A stretch of DNA of 64,000 bases from Streptomyces caniscabiei (GTDB taxonomy: Bacteria > Actinomycetota > Actinomycetes > Streptomycetales > Streptomycetaceae), in contig NZ_JABXWI010000001.1 in NCBI RefSeq assembly GCF_014930365.1, positions 383,958-447,957 on the forward strand. Direction: 5' to 3'. This document shows positions 1 to 8,236 of the stretch, one piece after another. The notes beneath the pieces are model-generated. The model saw only the letters and a program-made list of their open reading frames with translations. It was not told where the DNA came from and ran no database searches. The translations under genes were made by a program, and so were the position numbers. Position 1 is the stretch's first letter; every line of letters begins with the position of its first letter.

Positions 1-65
1 CCACCGACTGCTGAGTCGCAGGGCGCAGCGTTGATCGGCTACAGACTCCACCAACCTCGTGCGGG

Positions 66-2123
66 CTAGACGCGGTCCTGGAAGACGCAGCCCCACACGT
101 GGGTGCCCGCGACGCTGCCGTCGGCGCGCACCGCCTCCAGCGTGTAGAAGTGCGTGGTCCCCCGCGCCGCCGTGGTGTCCGTGTAGGCACGGGTCTCCGC
201 CGGCAGCAGTCCGGCGTGCAGCGGCTCGTACGCCTTCGTGGCCGCGTTCCACCGTCCGACCCGGTAGCCCACGACGGTGTCGCAGTCAGCCGTCCTGTCG
301 CACCGCCAGTTGATGGACGGCCCGTCCTCGTCGGGTCCGCCGATCACGGTGCCGTAGCCCATGCTGCCGAGATCCCAGTCCCGGGTGACCGTCACGGACG
401 GCCGGACGTCCAGCTCGGTGGCATCGACGACCGTGACCTTCGGATGGCTGGGGGGCAGCGCGTTGCCCCAGCGGTCCCTCGCGACGACCGCGTACACGTA
501 CGTCTCGCCGTCCGGCAGGTCGCCGCAGAGGACCGCGAGCGGGTCGCTCGTGCCCTCCCGGCAGGAGCTGGAGCCGAGCCACTTGACCGTGCCGTCGGCC
601 TGCCGGGCGCCGGTCCAGGCCGCGTAACGCTCGACGTCGTCCTCGGTCGAGGCCGCCCAGCTCATCAGCACGCCGTCGGCGCGCGGGGTGGCCTTCACGC
701 CCGTGACCGGGCCGGGCGCGACGCGGTCGCCGGTGCGGACGACGAGCGGGGCGGACAGCGCCGACTCGTTGCCGGCCGGGTCCACCGCCGCGACCGCGTA
801 CGTCACGTACGTGCCCGCGGGCATGTCCAGGTCGTGGCAGACGCCGCCGGTGCTGGTCTCGTCGCTGCTCTCCTCGGCGCAGGTCACGCGGGTGAGCGCG
901 GCCGGGTCGAGGGTCTTGCCGGGCGAGCGGTAGACGCGGTAGGTCCCGCCGTTGTCGAAGTCCTCGTAGAAGCCGTCGGGCTGCTTCCAGTACACGTCGG
1001 TGTAGCCGACTTCGGCGATGGAGTCGAGGGAGGTCGGGGCGGACTTCGGCGGCGTGCGGTCGACGCCGTCGCCGGTGACGTCGGCGTACGCCGACGGGTT
1101 GCCGAGCGCGTCGAGGGCGCGGACCCGGTAGTGGCGGACGGTGTTCTCGGGTGCGGTGGTGCGGTACGACGTCGTGGTCGTCGTACCCAGCAGCTCGAAC
1201 GGACCGGAGGCCGCGGGAGCGGCGTACACCTCGTACGTCGCGGCGTCGGCGACCCCCTGCCAGGCCAGGTTGGCCCACCAGGCGTCGCCGACGACCGTGA
1301 GACCCGTCGGCGTCGCCGGCCCCGTGCGGTCCACGGTCACGGCGGTGGCGTCGGCGCTGCCGGCGGACTCGCGGCCCGCCTTGTCGACGGCGCGGACCTC
1401 GTACAGGAAGGTCTGGCCCGTGGCGGGCGTCGCGTCCACGAAAGAGGAAGAGGTGAGCAGCGACGATCCGCTGACCTTCGCCCACTGGGTGGTGCTCAGC
1501 CGGCGGTACACGCGGTAACCGGCGAGGTCCATCTCCTTGTTCGCGGCCCAGCGCAGGGTGGTCTTCGTGGTGTCCCGGTCGTACGCGGCGGTGAGGCCGG
1601 TCGGGGCGAGCGGCTTGACCGTGTCGACGGCGGCCTCGGTACGCGGGGCGTACGTGAACCCGGCGTTGGCCCGGCCGGTCCAGGCGACGTAGTCCACGCG
1701 GAGCGTGTGCTTGCCGGCCGGGATGGTCAGGTCGACGGTCTTGCGGGCGGTGGTGGAGACGTTCTTCCACAGGTTGATCTTCCGCACACCGTCGACGTAG
1801 ACGCGCATGCCGTCCTGCGTCGCGGCGGCGAGCCGGAAGGGGCCGCCGGAACCGAAGTCCCGGGTGAGGGACCACCGGACGGAGAAGTTGTCCTTGGGCA
1901 GCGTGACGCCGGGCGGGTCGCCGTGCCCGTAGTCCTCGGCGATGGCGGAGTCGCAGGCGGTCAGCTTCGGCGTGCCGCTGAAGGTGGAGTTGCCGAAGTA
2001 CTGCGCCCTCCAGACGGAAGAGGCGCAGGTGACGGCCGCGGAAGCAGGGGCGGCGGTGATCAGGCCGCCGGTGGTGGCGAGGGCGGCCGTCGCGGCCAGC
2101 ACCGTCAACCGGATACGAGTCAT
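66..2123 (-). CDS. Secreted PA14 and fibronectin type III multidomain protein
   Basis: An exported protein of about 685 residues with no recognisable catalytic domain. Residues 1-30 form a Sec signal peptide (MTRIR, hydrophobic core, APASAA cleavage site). Residues about 32-165 look like a PA14 domain (WRAQYFGN, NFSVRW, DGMRVYVDG), a beta-sandwich often linked to glycan binding. The rest is a string of about five fibronectin III units, each opening with a pattern such as APTGLTA or TPTGLTV and carrying W and YRVYR core residues. There is no LPXTG anchor, so it is probably released or loosely wall-associated. I prefer the ATG at 2123; a GTG lies one codon upstream. Function is inferred: extracellular adhesion or polysaccharide binding. 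Confidence 0.85.
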   Translation of the reverse strand: MTRIRLTVLAATAALATTGGLITAAPASAAVTCASSVWRAQYFGNSTFSGTPKLTACDSAIAEDYGHGDPPGVTLPKDNFSVRWSLTRDFGSGGPFRLAAATQDGMRVYVDGVRKINLWKNVSTTARKTVDLTIPAGKHTLRVDYVAWTGRANAGFTYAPRTEAAVDTVKPLAPTGLTAAYDRDTTKTTLRWAANKEMDLAGYRVYRRLSTTQWAKVSGSSLLTSSSFVDATPATGQTFLYEVRAVDKAGRESAGSADATAVTVDRTGPATPTGLTVVGDAWWANLAWQGVADAATYEVYAAPAASGPFELLGTTTTTSYRTTAPENTVRHYRVRALDALGNPSAYADVTGDGVDRTPPKSAPTSLDSIAEVGYTDVYWKQPDGFYEDFDNGGTYRVYRSPGKTLDPAALTRVTCAEESSDETSTGGVCHDLDMPAGTYVTYAVAAVDPAGNESALSAPLVVRTGDRVAPGPVTGVKATPRADGVLMSWAASTEDDVERYAAWTGARQADGTVKWLGSSSCREGTSDPLAVLCGDLPDGETYVYAVVARDRWGNALPPSHPKVTVVDATELDVRPSVTVTRDWDLGSMGYGTVIGGPDEDGPSINWRCDRTADCDTVVGYRVGRWNAATKAYEPLHAGLLPAETRAYTDTTAARGTTHFYTLEAVRADGSVAGTHVWGCVFQDRV

Positions 2124-2262
2124 CACTGAGGGTGGGGCCCTTCTGGACCATCGGAGAACATGTGAAACAGGTGACCCCTGTGTGACCCATGAGGCGGGGG
2201 CAGGGTTGCCCGTCCCCTCCCCCTTTTTCGTCTTCCGTTCGGGGATCCGGTCGGGCCCGGTG

Positions 2263-3141
2263 TTACGGCGTGGAGATCAGGCCGGGGCCCGAGGGCGTGG
2301 GGCCGTCGGTGCGGGTGCCGCCTGTGACGCGGAGGAAGTCCAGTTTTTCGGCGTCGGGGGAACCCGCCGCGACGGTGTAGACGACGAGTCGGATGTCGCA
2401 GCCCGGGACGGTGAGCACGTCGCAGTCGCAGATCACCTCGCCCACCTGGGGGTGTACGACGGTCTTGCGGGCCGAGACGTGCGGGCCCACCGTGCCCTCG
2501 TCCCACAGTCGGGCGAACTCCGCGCTGGTGGACCGCAGTTCCTCGACGAGGGCGGTCAGGCCGCGGTCGCGGGGGTAGTCGACGAGTGCCGTGCGCAGGT
2601 CGGCGACGAGGGCGGGTCTGAGGGCGTCGTCGCTCTGGAGCACGGGCCAGGACACGAGCCGGCCGGGACCTGTGGCGAAGACCGCCCGTGCCAGGTTGCG
2701 CTCGTCGTGGGTCCGGGCGCCGGGGTCTCCCATCAGGACCGACCACGCGGGGGTCCAGGAGAGCAGGGTCCAGTCGGCGCTGAACACGCCCGCGGGGAAC
2801 TCCCCGAGGCGGGCCAGCATCCGCTGGACCCCGGCCGGGACATGCGTGGAGACCGTTCCCTCCTGGGGTGGGAGGAGCCCGGCCAGCCGGTAGGCGTGAT
2901 CGCGCTCCATGGGCTGTAGTTGCAGTGCTCTGGTCAGGCTCGCGACGACCTGCTGCGACGGGCTGGTGGCACGGCCCTGTTCCAGGCGGACCACGTAGTC
3001 GACCGACAGCCCGGCGAGTTCGGCCAGTTCCTCGCGTCGCAGTCCCACCGCGCGTCGTCCGGGCCGGGAGGTCAGTCCGACGTCTGCGGGGGAAAGGCGG
3101 TCGCGCCAGCGGTGCAGTGCCGTGCCCAGGGTCTCGTCCAC
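2263..3141 (-). CDS. XRE-family regulator with MmyB-like ligand-binding domain
   Basis: A 292-residue DNA-binding regulator. The N-terminal 80 residues are an XRE helix-turn-helix (RREELAELAGLSVDYVVRLEQGR), followed by the MmyB-like PAS-type domain of about 180 residues that binds fatty-acid-like ligands in this family (features such as FSADWTLLSWTPAW and the late segment DAEKLDFLRVTGG). The family is very common in Streptomyces and often sits beside oxidoreductase genes that it controls; here no such intact target is adjacent. A truncated relative lies immediately upstream (3174-3530), so this locus has seen duplication and loss. Start ATG at 3141. Confidence 0.9.
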   Translation of the reverse strand: MDETLGTALHRWRDRLSPADVGLTSRPGRRAVGLRREELAELAGLSVDYVVRLEQGRATSPSQQVVASLTRALQLQPMERDHAYRLAGLLPPQEGTVSTHVPAGVQRMLARLGEFPAGVFSADWTLLSWTPAWSVLMGDPGARTHDERNLARAVFATGPGRLVSWPVLQSDDALRPALVADLRTALVDYPRDRGLTALVEELRSTSAEFARLWDEGTVGPHVSARKTVVHPQVGEVICDCDVLTVPGCDIRLVVYTVAAGSPDAEKLDFLRVTGGTRTDGPTPSGPGLISTP

Positions 3142-3173
3142 GGGTCGTACGGGCGGAGAAGCCCGGGCAGGTG

Positions 3174-3530
3174 CTACTCGGCAGCCAGGCTCTGTGTACA
3201 GACCACCGCCAGCAGTTCCAGCTTCTGGGCGTCCTCGCTGCCCGGCTCAGCCGAGTAGCCGAGGATGCGCAGGCCGCTGCCGTCCATCCGGAGCACGTTG
3301 CAGTCCAGGGTGAGCAGGCCCACCTGTGGATGGTCGATCGTCCTGCGGGAGACCTCCAGACTGCCGACGACACCCGCCTCCCACAGCTCGGCGAACCGCT
3401 CGCTGCCCGCCCGCAACTCGGTGATCAGCCGCCGCAGTTGACGGTCGGCGGGAAACCTGGCGGCGGCGGACCGCAGCTCGGAGACCATGCCGATCTCCAA
3501 GTCGCGCTGTTCGTCCGGCGAACCGCCGCG
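3174..3530 (-). pseudogene. C-terminal remnant of a second MmyB-like XRE regulator
   Basis: This frame encodes only the end of an MmyB-like ligand-binding domain: SELRSAAARFPADRQLRRL, FAELWEAGVV, DHPQVG, GLRILGYSAEPGSEDAQKLE. It parallels the C-terminal 110 residues of the intact regulator at 2263-3141, but the helix-turn-helix half is missing. Homology appears to stop near 3530, where an unrelated amidohydrolase remnant on the other strand begins. The possible TTG start at 3500 is probably not real. I read this as a truncated pseudogene rather than a small functional protein. Confidence 0.75.
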
Positions 3531-3706
3531 CTGGGCTCGCCGAGCGCACCGGCTCGCTGCGTCCCGGCAAGCAGGCCGACGTCATCATGCTCCGCCTGGA
3601 CGACCTCAACATGCTCACCGCTGGGCGCGACCCCATCGCCGCCGTGGTCACGGTCCTCGTGGCGGGGAGGGTCGTGAAGTTCGCGGGTCGGCTGGTCCAT
3701 GCCGAT
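3521..3706 (+). pseudogene. C-terminal remnant of an amidohydrolase
   Basis: Read on the plus strand this stretch encodes GLAERTGSLRPGKQADVI followed by MLRLDDLNMLTAG, DPIAAVV and VVKFAGRLV. This is the typical end of an amidohydrolase (cytosine deaminase/chlorohydrolase type), where G-x-L-x-P-G-x-x-A-D closes the composite domain. The metal-binding barrel is absent: the segment abuts the truncated MmyB-like regulator head to head near 3520. No start or ribosome binding site is associated with it. It is a gene fragment left by a deletion. Confidence 0.65.
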
Positions 3707-3709
3707 CTC

Positions 3710-4048
3710 CGCCGTACCTGCCCGTCCGGCCCCTGTGTCCCGCCGAGGTCGCGTCCGGCGACAGCCGCGGCGAACGAGGCGAGAGCCGCGAGACTCCTGG
3801 CCCCGAGCGGGCCCGGCTCCCGCCTGAGGCGGAGGTCGGTCTCCTCCATGGGTTACAGGGTCTCTACCTGTGGTTCGAGGCGCCACTCGTCCTGCAGCCC
3901 GAAGCCGGCGCGCACCCACGGCCATAGGCTCGATCACATCGAGAACGCGGTCGGCCCAGCTTCCGTAAGGGCCGAACTTTCCGAGTGTTCCGAGCTCTTC
4001 GAGCTTTTCGAGCTTCCGAACTTTCCGACGAATTCAGGGGGATCTCCC
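3710..4048. other. Intergenic stretch with short degenerate repeats
   Basis: No intact gene is seen. At 3974-4029 a 9-10 base motif of the type TTCCGAGCT recurs about six times (for example TTCGAGCTTTTCGAGCTT), forming a degenerate direct-repeat tract just upstream of the secreted-protein start at 4049. It may be a regulatory tract or simple-sequence drift. Confidence 0.5.
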
Positions 4049-4498
4049 ATGTCCAAGCGCATCGTCCTCTCCTCGCTCATCGGCGCCGTCGCCCTCGGCG
4101 GAGTGGCCGCCGGCGGCCTCGCTCTGGCCGCCTCCCCCACGGAGCCGACCCTGGAGCACGGCTCGGCTCGCTACACGGCTCCGGCCGGCGACAGCGCGGG
4201 CTCGTTCTCCTACACCGTGGACGTGAGCGACGACTCGGGCGTCCGCGGCCTCAAGGTCCTTGTCTGGCCCGCGAGTTCGAAGCTCGACCCGACCGCGGCG
4301 GAGCTGCGCACGGCGGAGAGCGCCAAGTGCCGGAGCACCTCGGACGAGACCACCCGCTGCACCTACACGCTGAAGGTCACGAAGCAGGAGGCGGCCGATC
4401 TGCCCAAGGGCACCTGGTACGTCTCGGCACTGGCGACGGCCGAGGACGGCGGCACGACGTTCGTGCCCCGCGCCGCCACGTTCGACCTCACGCGCTGA
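4049..4498 (+). CDS. Small secreted protein, DUF5707-like
   Basis: A 149-residue exported protein. Residues 1-28 form a signal peptide (MSKRIVLSSLIGAVALGG, small residues, then LALAASPTE). The mature part predicts a single beta-sandwich: alternating strands such as GSFSYTVDVSDDSGVRGLKV and TWYVSALATAEDGG. One Cys pair (KCRSTS and TRCTYT) could form a disulfide. The layout resembles the DUF5707 family of Streptomyces secreted proteins, recalled rather than tested. Start ATG at 4049 with AGGGGGA upstream. It ends before a strong hairpin terminator at 4559-4596. Function unknown. Confidence 0.85.
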   Translation: MSKRIVLSSLIGAVALGGVAAGGLALAASPTEPTLEHGSARYTAPAGDSAGSFSYTVDVSDDSGVRGLKVLVWPASSKLDPTAAELRTAESAKCRSTSDETTRCTYTLKVTKQEAADLPKGTWYVSALATAEDGGTTFVPRAATFDLTR

Positions 4499-4558
4499 CA
4501 CGCCGGTCGGACCGTCGGACAGCGCGGTGAGGGCGGGCCGACTCGTGGGCTGTGGTGT

Positions 4559-4596
4559 GCTGTGGTTCCTCACCGGGGACGGTGAGGAACCACAGC
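4559..4596. terminator. Bidirectional hairpin terminator
   Basis: A perfect 16-bp stem (GCTGTGGTTCCTCACC and its complement) with a 6-base loop lies between convergent genes ending at 4498 (+) and 4633 (-). It lacks a T-run, as is usual in Streptomyces. Confidence 0.8.
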
Positions 4597-4632
4597 GGGG
4601 CCATTGGCCTCGACGGGGCGTTCGGGGGCGGT

Positions 4633-5376
4633 TCAGTAGGAGCCGTTGGCCTGCCAGAACGCCCACGCGTCGCAGGGGCTGCCGTAGCGGTTGTTCATGT
4701 AGTTCAGGCCCCACTTGATCTGCGTGGCCGGGTTGGTCTGCCAGTCGGCTCCGGCGGACGACATCTTGGAGCCGGGATAGGCCTGCACGAGACCGTAGGC
4801 CCCGGAAGAGGGGTTGACCGCCTTGTAGTTCCAGCCGGACTCGTGGTCCACGATGTTGCTGAAGCACTGGAACTGTCCACCGGGCACCATCTGCCGCGCG
4901 ATGGCCTGCACTTGCGCGACGGTGTACGAGGACTGCTGCGGCGGCGGTGCGACGCTGGAGGAGTCCGTCGACGAGTCGCCGGCCTGCTGCCGGGCCTCCT
5001 CCCGGGCCTTCTCCCGGGCCTCATCTCTGGCCTCCTCCCTGGCCTTGGCCTCCTGCTGGGCCTTCTGTTCCGCCTTCTTCTGCTTGGCGATCGCGTCCTT
5101 GGCGGCCTGCCTGCGGGCAGCCTCCGCCGCGGTCTGCCTCGCGCTGGTGTCCGCGGCGACGGACTGTGCGGCGGCCTGTTGGGTCAGGGAGGCCGTCTGT
5201 ATGTGAGCCTGCTGTCCCAGGGGGAGGTCGGCGAGGAGCGTCGAGCCGCTCGCCGTCGGATCAGCGTCGGCCACCGCCTGGCCGGTGCCGCTCTGGCCGA
5301 CTCCCGCTACGGCACCGACCGTGGTGACCGCGGTGGCGGAGGCCACCGCGAATCCCCGGACTAAGTTCCCACTCAC
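4633..5376 (-). CDS. Secreted lytic transglycosylase (SLT-like) with coiled coil
   Basis: A 247-residue exported muralytic protein. Residues 1-35 form an N-terminal signal/anchor (MSGNLVRGFAVASATAVTTV). Residues about 75-145 are a charged Ala/Lys/Glu-rich coiled coil with repeats such as EEARDEAREKAREEARQQAG. The C-terminal 95 residues are an SLT/transglycosylase-like domain: catalytic-type Glu in VDHESGWNYKAVNP, then GAYGLVQAYPGSKM, INPATQIKWGL-type features and YMNNRYGSPCDAWAFW. Two Cys (FQCFSN, SPCDAW) could form a disulfide. It probably cleaves peptidoglycan during growth or spore resuscitation. Start ATG at 5376. Confidence 0.9.
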   Translation of the reverse strand: MSGNLVRGFAVASATAVTTVGAVAGVGQSGTGQAVADADPTASGSTLLADLPLGQQAHIQTASLTQQAAAQSVAADTSARQTAAEAARRQAAKDAIAKQKKAEQKAQQEAKAREEARDEAREKAREEARQQAGDSSTDSSSVAPPPQQSSYTVAQVQAIARQMVPGGQFQCFSNIVDHESGWNYKAVNPSSGAYGLVQAYPGSKMSSAGADWQTNPATQIKWGLNYMNNRYGSPCDAWAFWQANGSY

Positions 5377-5487
5377 GCGTTGTCCTTCCAGCTTCGTCAG
5401 ATCGAGAAGTTGCTCTTCGCAGGATCAAGACGGTCAAAAGGCCGCACTGGTGGCATCGGACCGAGCGGGAGCGGGCGGTCCGACGGA

Positions 5488-7071
5488 TCACCGGGTCGTC
5501 TCGGGGTCCTGGCCGGCCGGTGTCGAAGGGGCCGATGACGCAGCGGACAGGGGTGGGGCTCCCTCAAGTGCCGGGCCGCTGTCCTGGTCGTCGGTCTTCG
5601 GCTCATCGGTCTCCGACTCGTCGTCGTGGGCGGTGGTCACGGGCACCCAGCCGGAAGAGCCGTCGTACTTGTAGTGCGGTAGCCCCTCGACGGCGGTGGT
5701 GCGGAACGGGCGGCCGTGGTCGTCGATACGGACGGTGCCGCTCCGGCCCTGTGAGGACCAGTCGAGTTCGAGATACCAGTCGCAGGTGCAGGACTCGGTG
5801 CCCGCGTCGATCAGCAGGACCTCCGGCTCCTGCAAGGACACACGGTAGGGGAAGTCGACCGCGTAGCTCGGTGAGTCCGGTCGGCCGGCCGGCACGGCAT
5901 GGAGCAGGGGTGCGCGCGCGTCGAGGTCCACCGAGAAGTAGCGGGGCTCGATGCCGGCGCCGCAGCCATCGCCCAGGGAGTAGGCGATGGCCCCGTCGGC
6001 GGCGGGAGCGGGGGCGCGGTTGACCACCCGTACGTGCAGTGCCTCCAGCACGACGGCCGCGGAGCCGCGTCCCTGCACCGTGATCCGCGCAGGCGTGTTA
6101 CCTCCGTGCACCGCGCCCAGGGACGTGGCCCACACCTCGTTGTCCTGCGGGGCCGGCGGCGGCGGGACCTGCCGCGGCGGCTTGGCGATGACGTAGTCGT
6201 GCTCGCATGCGAGCGTCGCCCAGTCGTACGAGTTGGCCGTCCAGGTGAGCGGAGTTCGCGGGGCGGCGGCCGTGTCGTCGTCCGTCCGGTTCTTCCGCGG
6301 TCCGCCGCCGTCGGTCGCGGCCGTCACCGAGGCCGACGGCTCACCGCCGTTGGAGGAGGGACCGGCGGCGCGTGGACCGGCGTCACCGCGGGTCGGCGAC
6401 GCCGAGGGCCTCGGGGTGCCGGGGGCTGAGGCCGACGTGTCGCGGCCGTCGGCGGGGATCCCGGCCGCGGACGCGGTGAGGCAGGCGAGCGCGACGGCGA
6501 GCGAGGCCGCCAGCCCTGTCGCTCGCGCGGCCCGTCGGCGGGAGCGCCGGGCGGGCGTGGAGCGGGGCCGCCGGTCGGGCGCGGTGTCGGGCCGCCGGTC
6601 GTGCCCGGTGTGGGGTTGCCGGTCGGTCGGCGCGCCAGGGCGCGGGCGCGGGTCGGACGGTGAGGTCGGCTCCGGGCTCGGCTCGGTCGGAACCGTCGGC
6701 TCGGGTGGCTCGTCCGCCCGGCCGTCGGGGCTCGCCGATGCCGACGACGACGGCTCGGTGCTCCTCGTCGCGCGGGGCGGCGTCGGTGTCCGCCGGACGT
6801 CGGACGAGCGTGATCGCTGCCGGGCGGCGACGGCCAGGATCCAACGGCGGTGCACCTCCACGCGTTCCTCCGGGGTGGCCCCGCAGAGCGCCGTGAACTG
6901 CTCGATCCCGCTGAAGTCCGGGGGCACCGCTTCTCCCGCGCAGTAGCGGTGCAGCGTGGAGGCGTTCATGCCCAGACGGCGGCCAAGCGCCGCGTAGCTG
7001 CGGTCCGTGCGCTCCTTCAGACGCGTCAGCAGTAACGCGAACTCCGCTACGTCATCGTGCATTGCAGCCAT
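5488..7071 (-). CDS. Membrane-anchored helix-turn-helix protein
   Basis: A 527-residue protein. Residues about 5-75 form an XRE-like HTH (SYAALGRRLGMNASTLHRYC, CGATPEERVEVHRRW). A long Pro/Arg/Ser-rich linker follows to about residue 180, then one transmembrane helix (GLAASLAVALACLTASAAG, about 190-210). The remaining 300 residues would lie outside and contain a Trp-, Cys-bearing domain (DNEVWATSLGAVHGGNTPARI, GTESCTCDWYLELDW). The arrangement suggests that an external or wall state is signalled to a cytoplasmic DNA-binding head without a kinase, as in other one-component membrane regulators; this is inference. ATG at 7071 is used; ATG at 7062 is possible. Confidence 0.8.
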   Translation of the reverse strand: MAAMHDDVAEFALLLTRLKERTDRSYAALGRRLGMNASTLHRYCAGEAVPPDFSGIEQFTALCGATPEERVEVHRRWILAVAARQRSRSSDVRRTPTPPRATRSTEPSSSASASPDGRADEPPEPTVPTEPSPEPTSPSDPRPRPGAPTDRQPHTGHDRRPDTAPDRRPRSTPARRSRRRAARATGLAASLAVALACLTASAAGIPADGRDTSASAPGTPRPSASPTRGDAGPRAAGPSSNGGEPSASVTAATDGGGPRKNRTDDDTAAAPRTPLTWTANSYDWATLACEHDYVIAKPPRQVPPPPAPQDNEVWATSLGAVHGGNTPARITVQGRGSAAVVLEALHVRVVNRAPAPAADGAIAYSLGDGCGAGIEPRYFSVDLDARAPLLHAVPAGRPDSPSYAVDFPYRVSLQEPEVLLIDAGTESCTCDWYLELDWSSQGRSGTVRIDDHGRPFRTTAVEGLPHYKYDGSSGWVPVTTAHDDESETDEPKTDDQDSGPALEGAPPLSAASSAPSTPAGQDPETTR

Positions 7072-7502
7072 GTGGTCCGTACTCGCATCCGTCCGTCGGC
7101 CTGTGCGTCACCGGCCAGTTCGGTCATGTCCCGCTCCGGGCAGCGCCCCAGGCCCTTCCCCCTGACTGCACGCCGAGACGGCTGACATGGTTCCGCCAAA
7201 AGGGGTCCGCCATCCCGGAGCGGCATCCCAGGCTGCCGCGTTTCCGCAGGTCGCCGGGGGTGGGACCGTTCCGACGTTGCAGGGTGGCGGCGGCTGTTGT
7301 CCCCGGCCCGCATGGCATTCGAAGCTCTGGCTGTCGCACCGGCTGAAGCGGCCGCCGCCCGGGGCGCGGGCTCTCGGCGGGACACCGGACCACGGTCGCG
7401 TCCGCCGCCGTACCGACCGGAACACATGCGCCCCAGTACCGATCGGGCCGCGTGCGCCCTCGTACCGATCAGATCAGATCAGATCAGAAAAGGAATACGC
7501 AG
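7072..7502. other. Divergent intergenic region
   Basis: About 430 bases between the HTH membrane protein (-) and the DUF4232 gene (+), so it must hold both promoters. No gene was recognised. A pentanucleotide tract lies at its right end (separate entry). Confidence 0.5.
7467..7487. repeat. GATCA pentanucleotide repeat
   Basis: Four exact tandem copies of GATCA sit in the leader of the DUF4232 gene, ending about 15 bases before its ATG. Slippage here would change leader length next to the ribosome binding site (AAAAGGAA). Confidence 0.9.
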
Positions 7503-8105
7503 ATGAACGTGAAGTCCCTTGTGAGTCGTCGGGTGGCCTTGGCCACGGGTCTCGTCCTGGCTCTCGGGTGGGGCGTGGCGGCGCAGGCCTCCGCCATCGG
7601 GCCGGGGACGGCCGCCGGCCGGGCCGCTGACGTGGCGAAGCTCCGCTCGGGCGCCGGTGGCGCCGTGGCCGCCTGCTCCCCGCAGGTCCTCGCGGTGTCC
7701 TCCTCGAAGGAGCCCGCGGACAGCCAGGACGCCAGGCACCTCCTCCTCACCGTCCAGAACACCGGCACCAAGAAGTGCGACCTCTACCGCTATCCGCTCG
7801 TGCGACTCGGCAACGGCCGGAACACGTCCCGCGTGATCGAGGAGAGCGACCCGCACCCGGGGAAGCCCGTCACCCTCGCCCCGGGCAAGGAGGCGTACGC
7901 CGCTGTGCTCGTCAACGGCCCCATGGACGAGTACGAGGCGAAGAGCATCACCCTCAGCCTCCAGGGCCGCAAGCCCGGCAGCGCCGCGAGCAAGCCGATC
8001 GATGTCCCCATGCCCGTCGAGACGTTGTACGCCAACGACTTCCAGCGGGTCACCTACTGGACGACCGCTCCCGGTTTCGCCCTCGACTTCATCATGTCGA
8101 AGTGA
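7503..8105 (+). CDS. Secreted DUF4232 protein
   Basis: A 200-residue exported protein. The signal peptide covers residues 1-33 (MNVKSLVSRRVALATGLVLA, then AAQASA). The mature part is a DUF4232 beta-sandwich: a conserved Cys-containing opening (AVAACSPQVLAVSS), the typical NTGTKKCDLYRYPLVRLG segment and the late WTTAPGFALDFI strand. Family members are abundant exported proteins or lipoproteins of unknown function in Streptomyces. A second DUF4232 gene is at 24314-24853. ATG at 7503 is preceded by AAAAGGAAT. The gene ends just before a very strong hairpin at 8111-8154. Confidence 0.85.
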   Translation: MNVKSLVSRRVALATGLVLALGWGVAAQASAIGPGTAAGRAADVAKLRSGAGGAVAACSPQVLAVSSSKEPADSQDARHLLLTVQNTGTKKCDLYRYPLVRLGNGRNTSRVIEESDPHPGKPVTLAPGKEAYAAVLVNGPMDEYEAKSITLSLQGRKPGSAASKPIDVPMPVETLYANDFQRVTYWTTAPGFALDFIMSK

Positions 8106-8110
8106 CGGGC

Positions 8111-8154
8111 GGCCTCGGTCGTCGGCCGCTGCCCAGCGGCCGACGACCGAGGCC
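8111..8154. terminator. Perfect 21-bp hairpin
   Basis: Left arm 8111-8131 and right arm 8134-8154 are exact complements around a 2-base loop (GGCCTCGGTCGTCGGCCGCT and complement). It starts five bases after the DUF4232 stop and separates it from the L,D-transpeptidase gene. Most likely an intrinsic terminator of the T-less actinobacterial type. Confidence 0.8.
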
Positions 8155-8236
8155 CGCACACGGCCGCCTTTCCTCGCCCCCGCCGTCTTCCCGTCTTCCC
8201 GTCTTCCCGTCCGTCCCGTCCTTCCCGGAGATCCTC

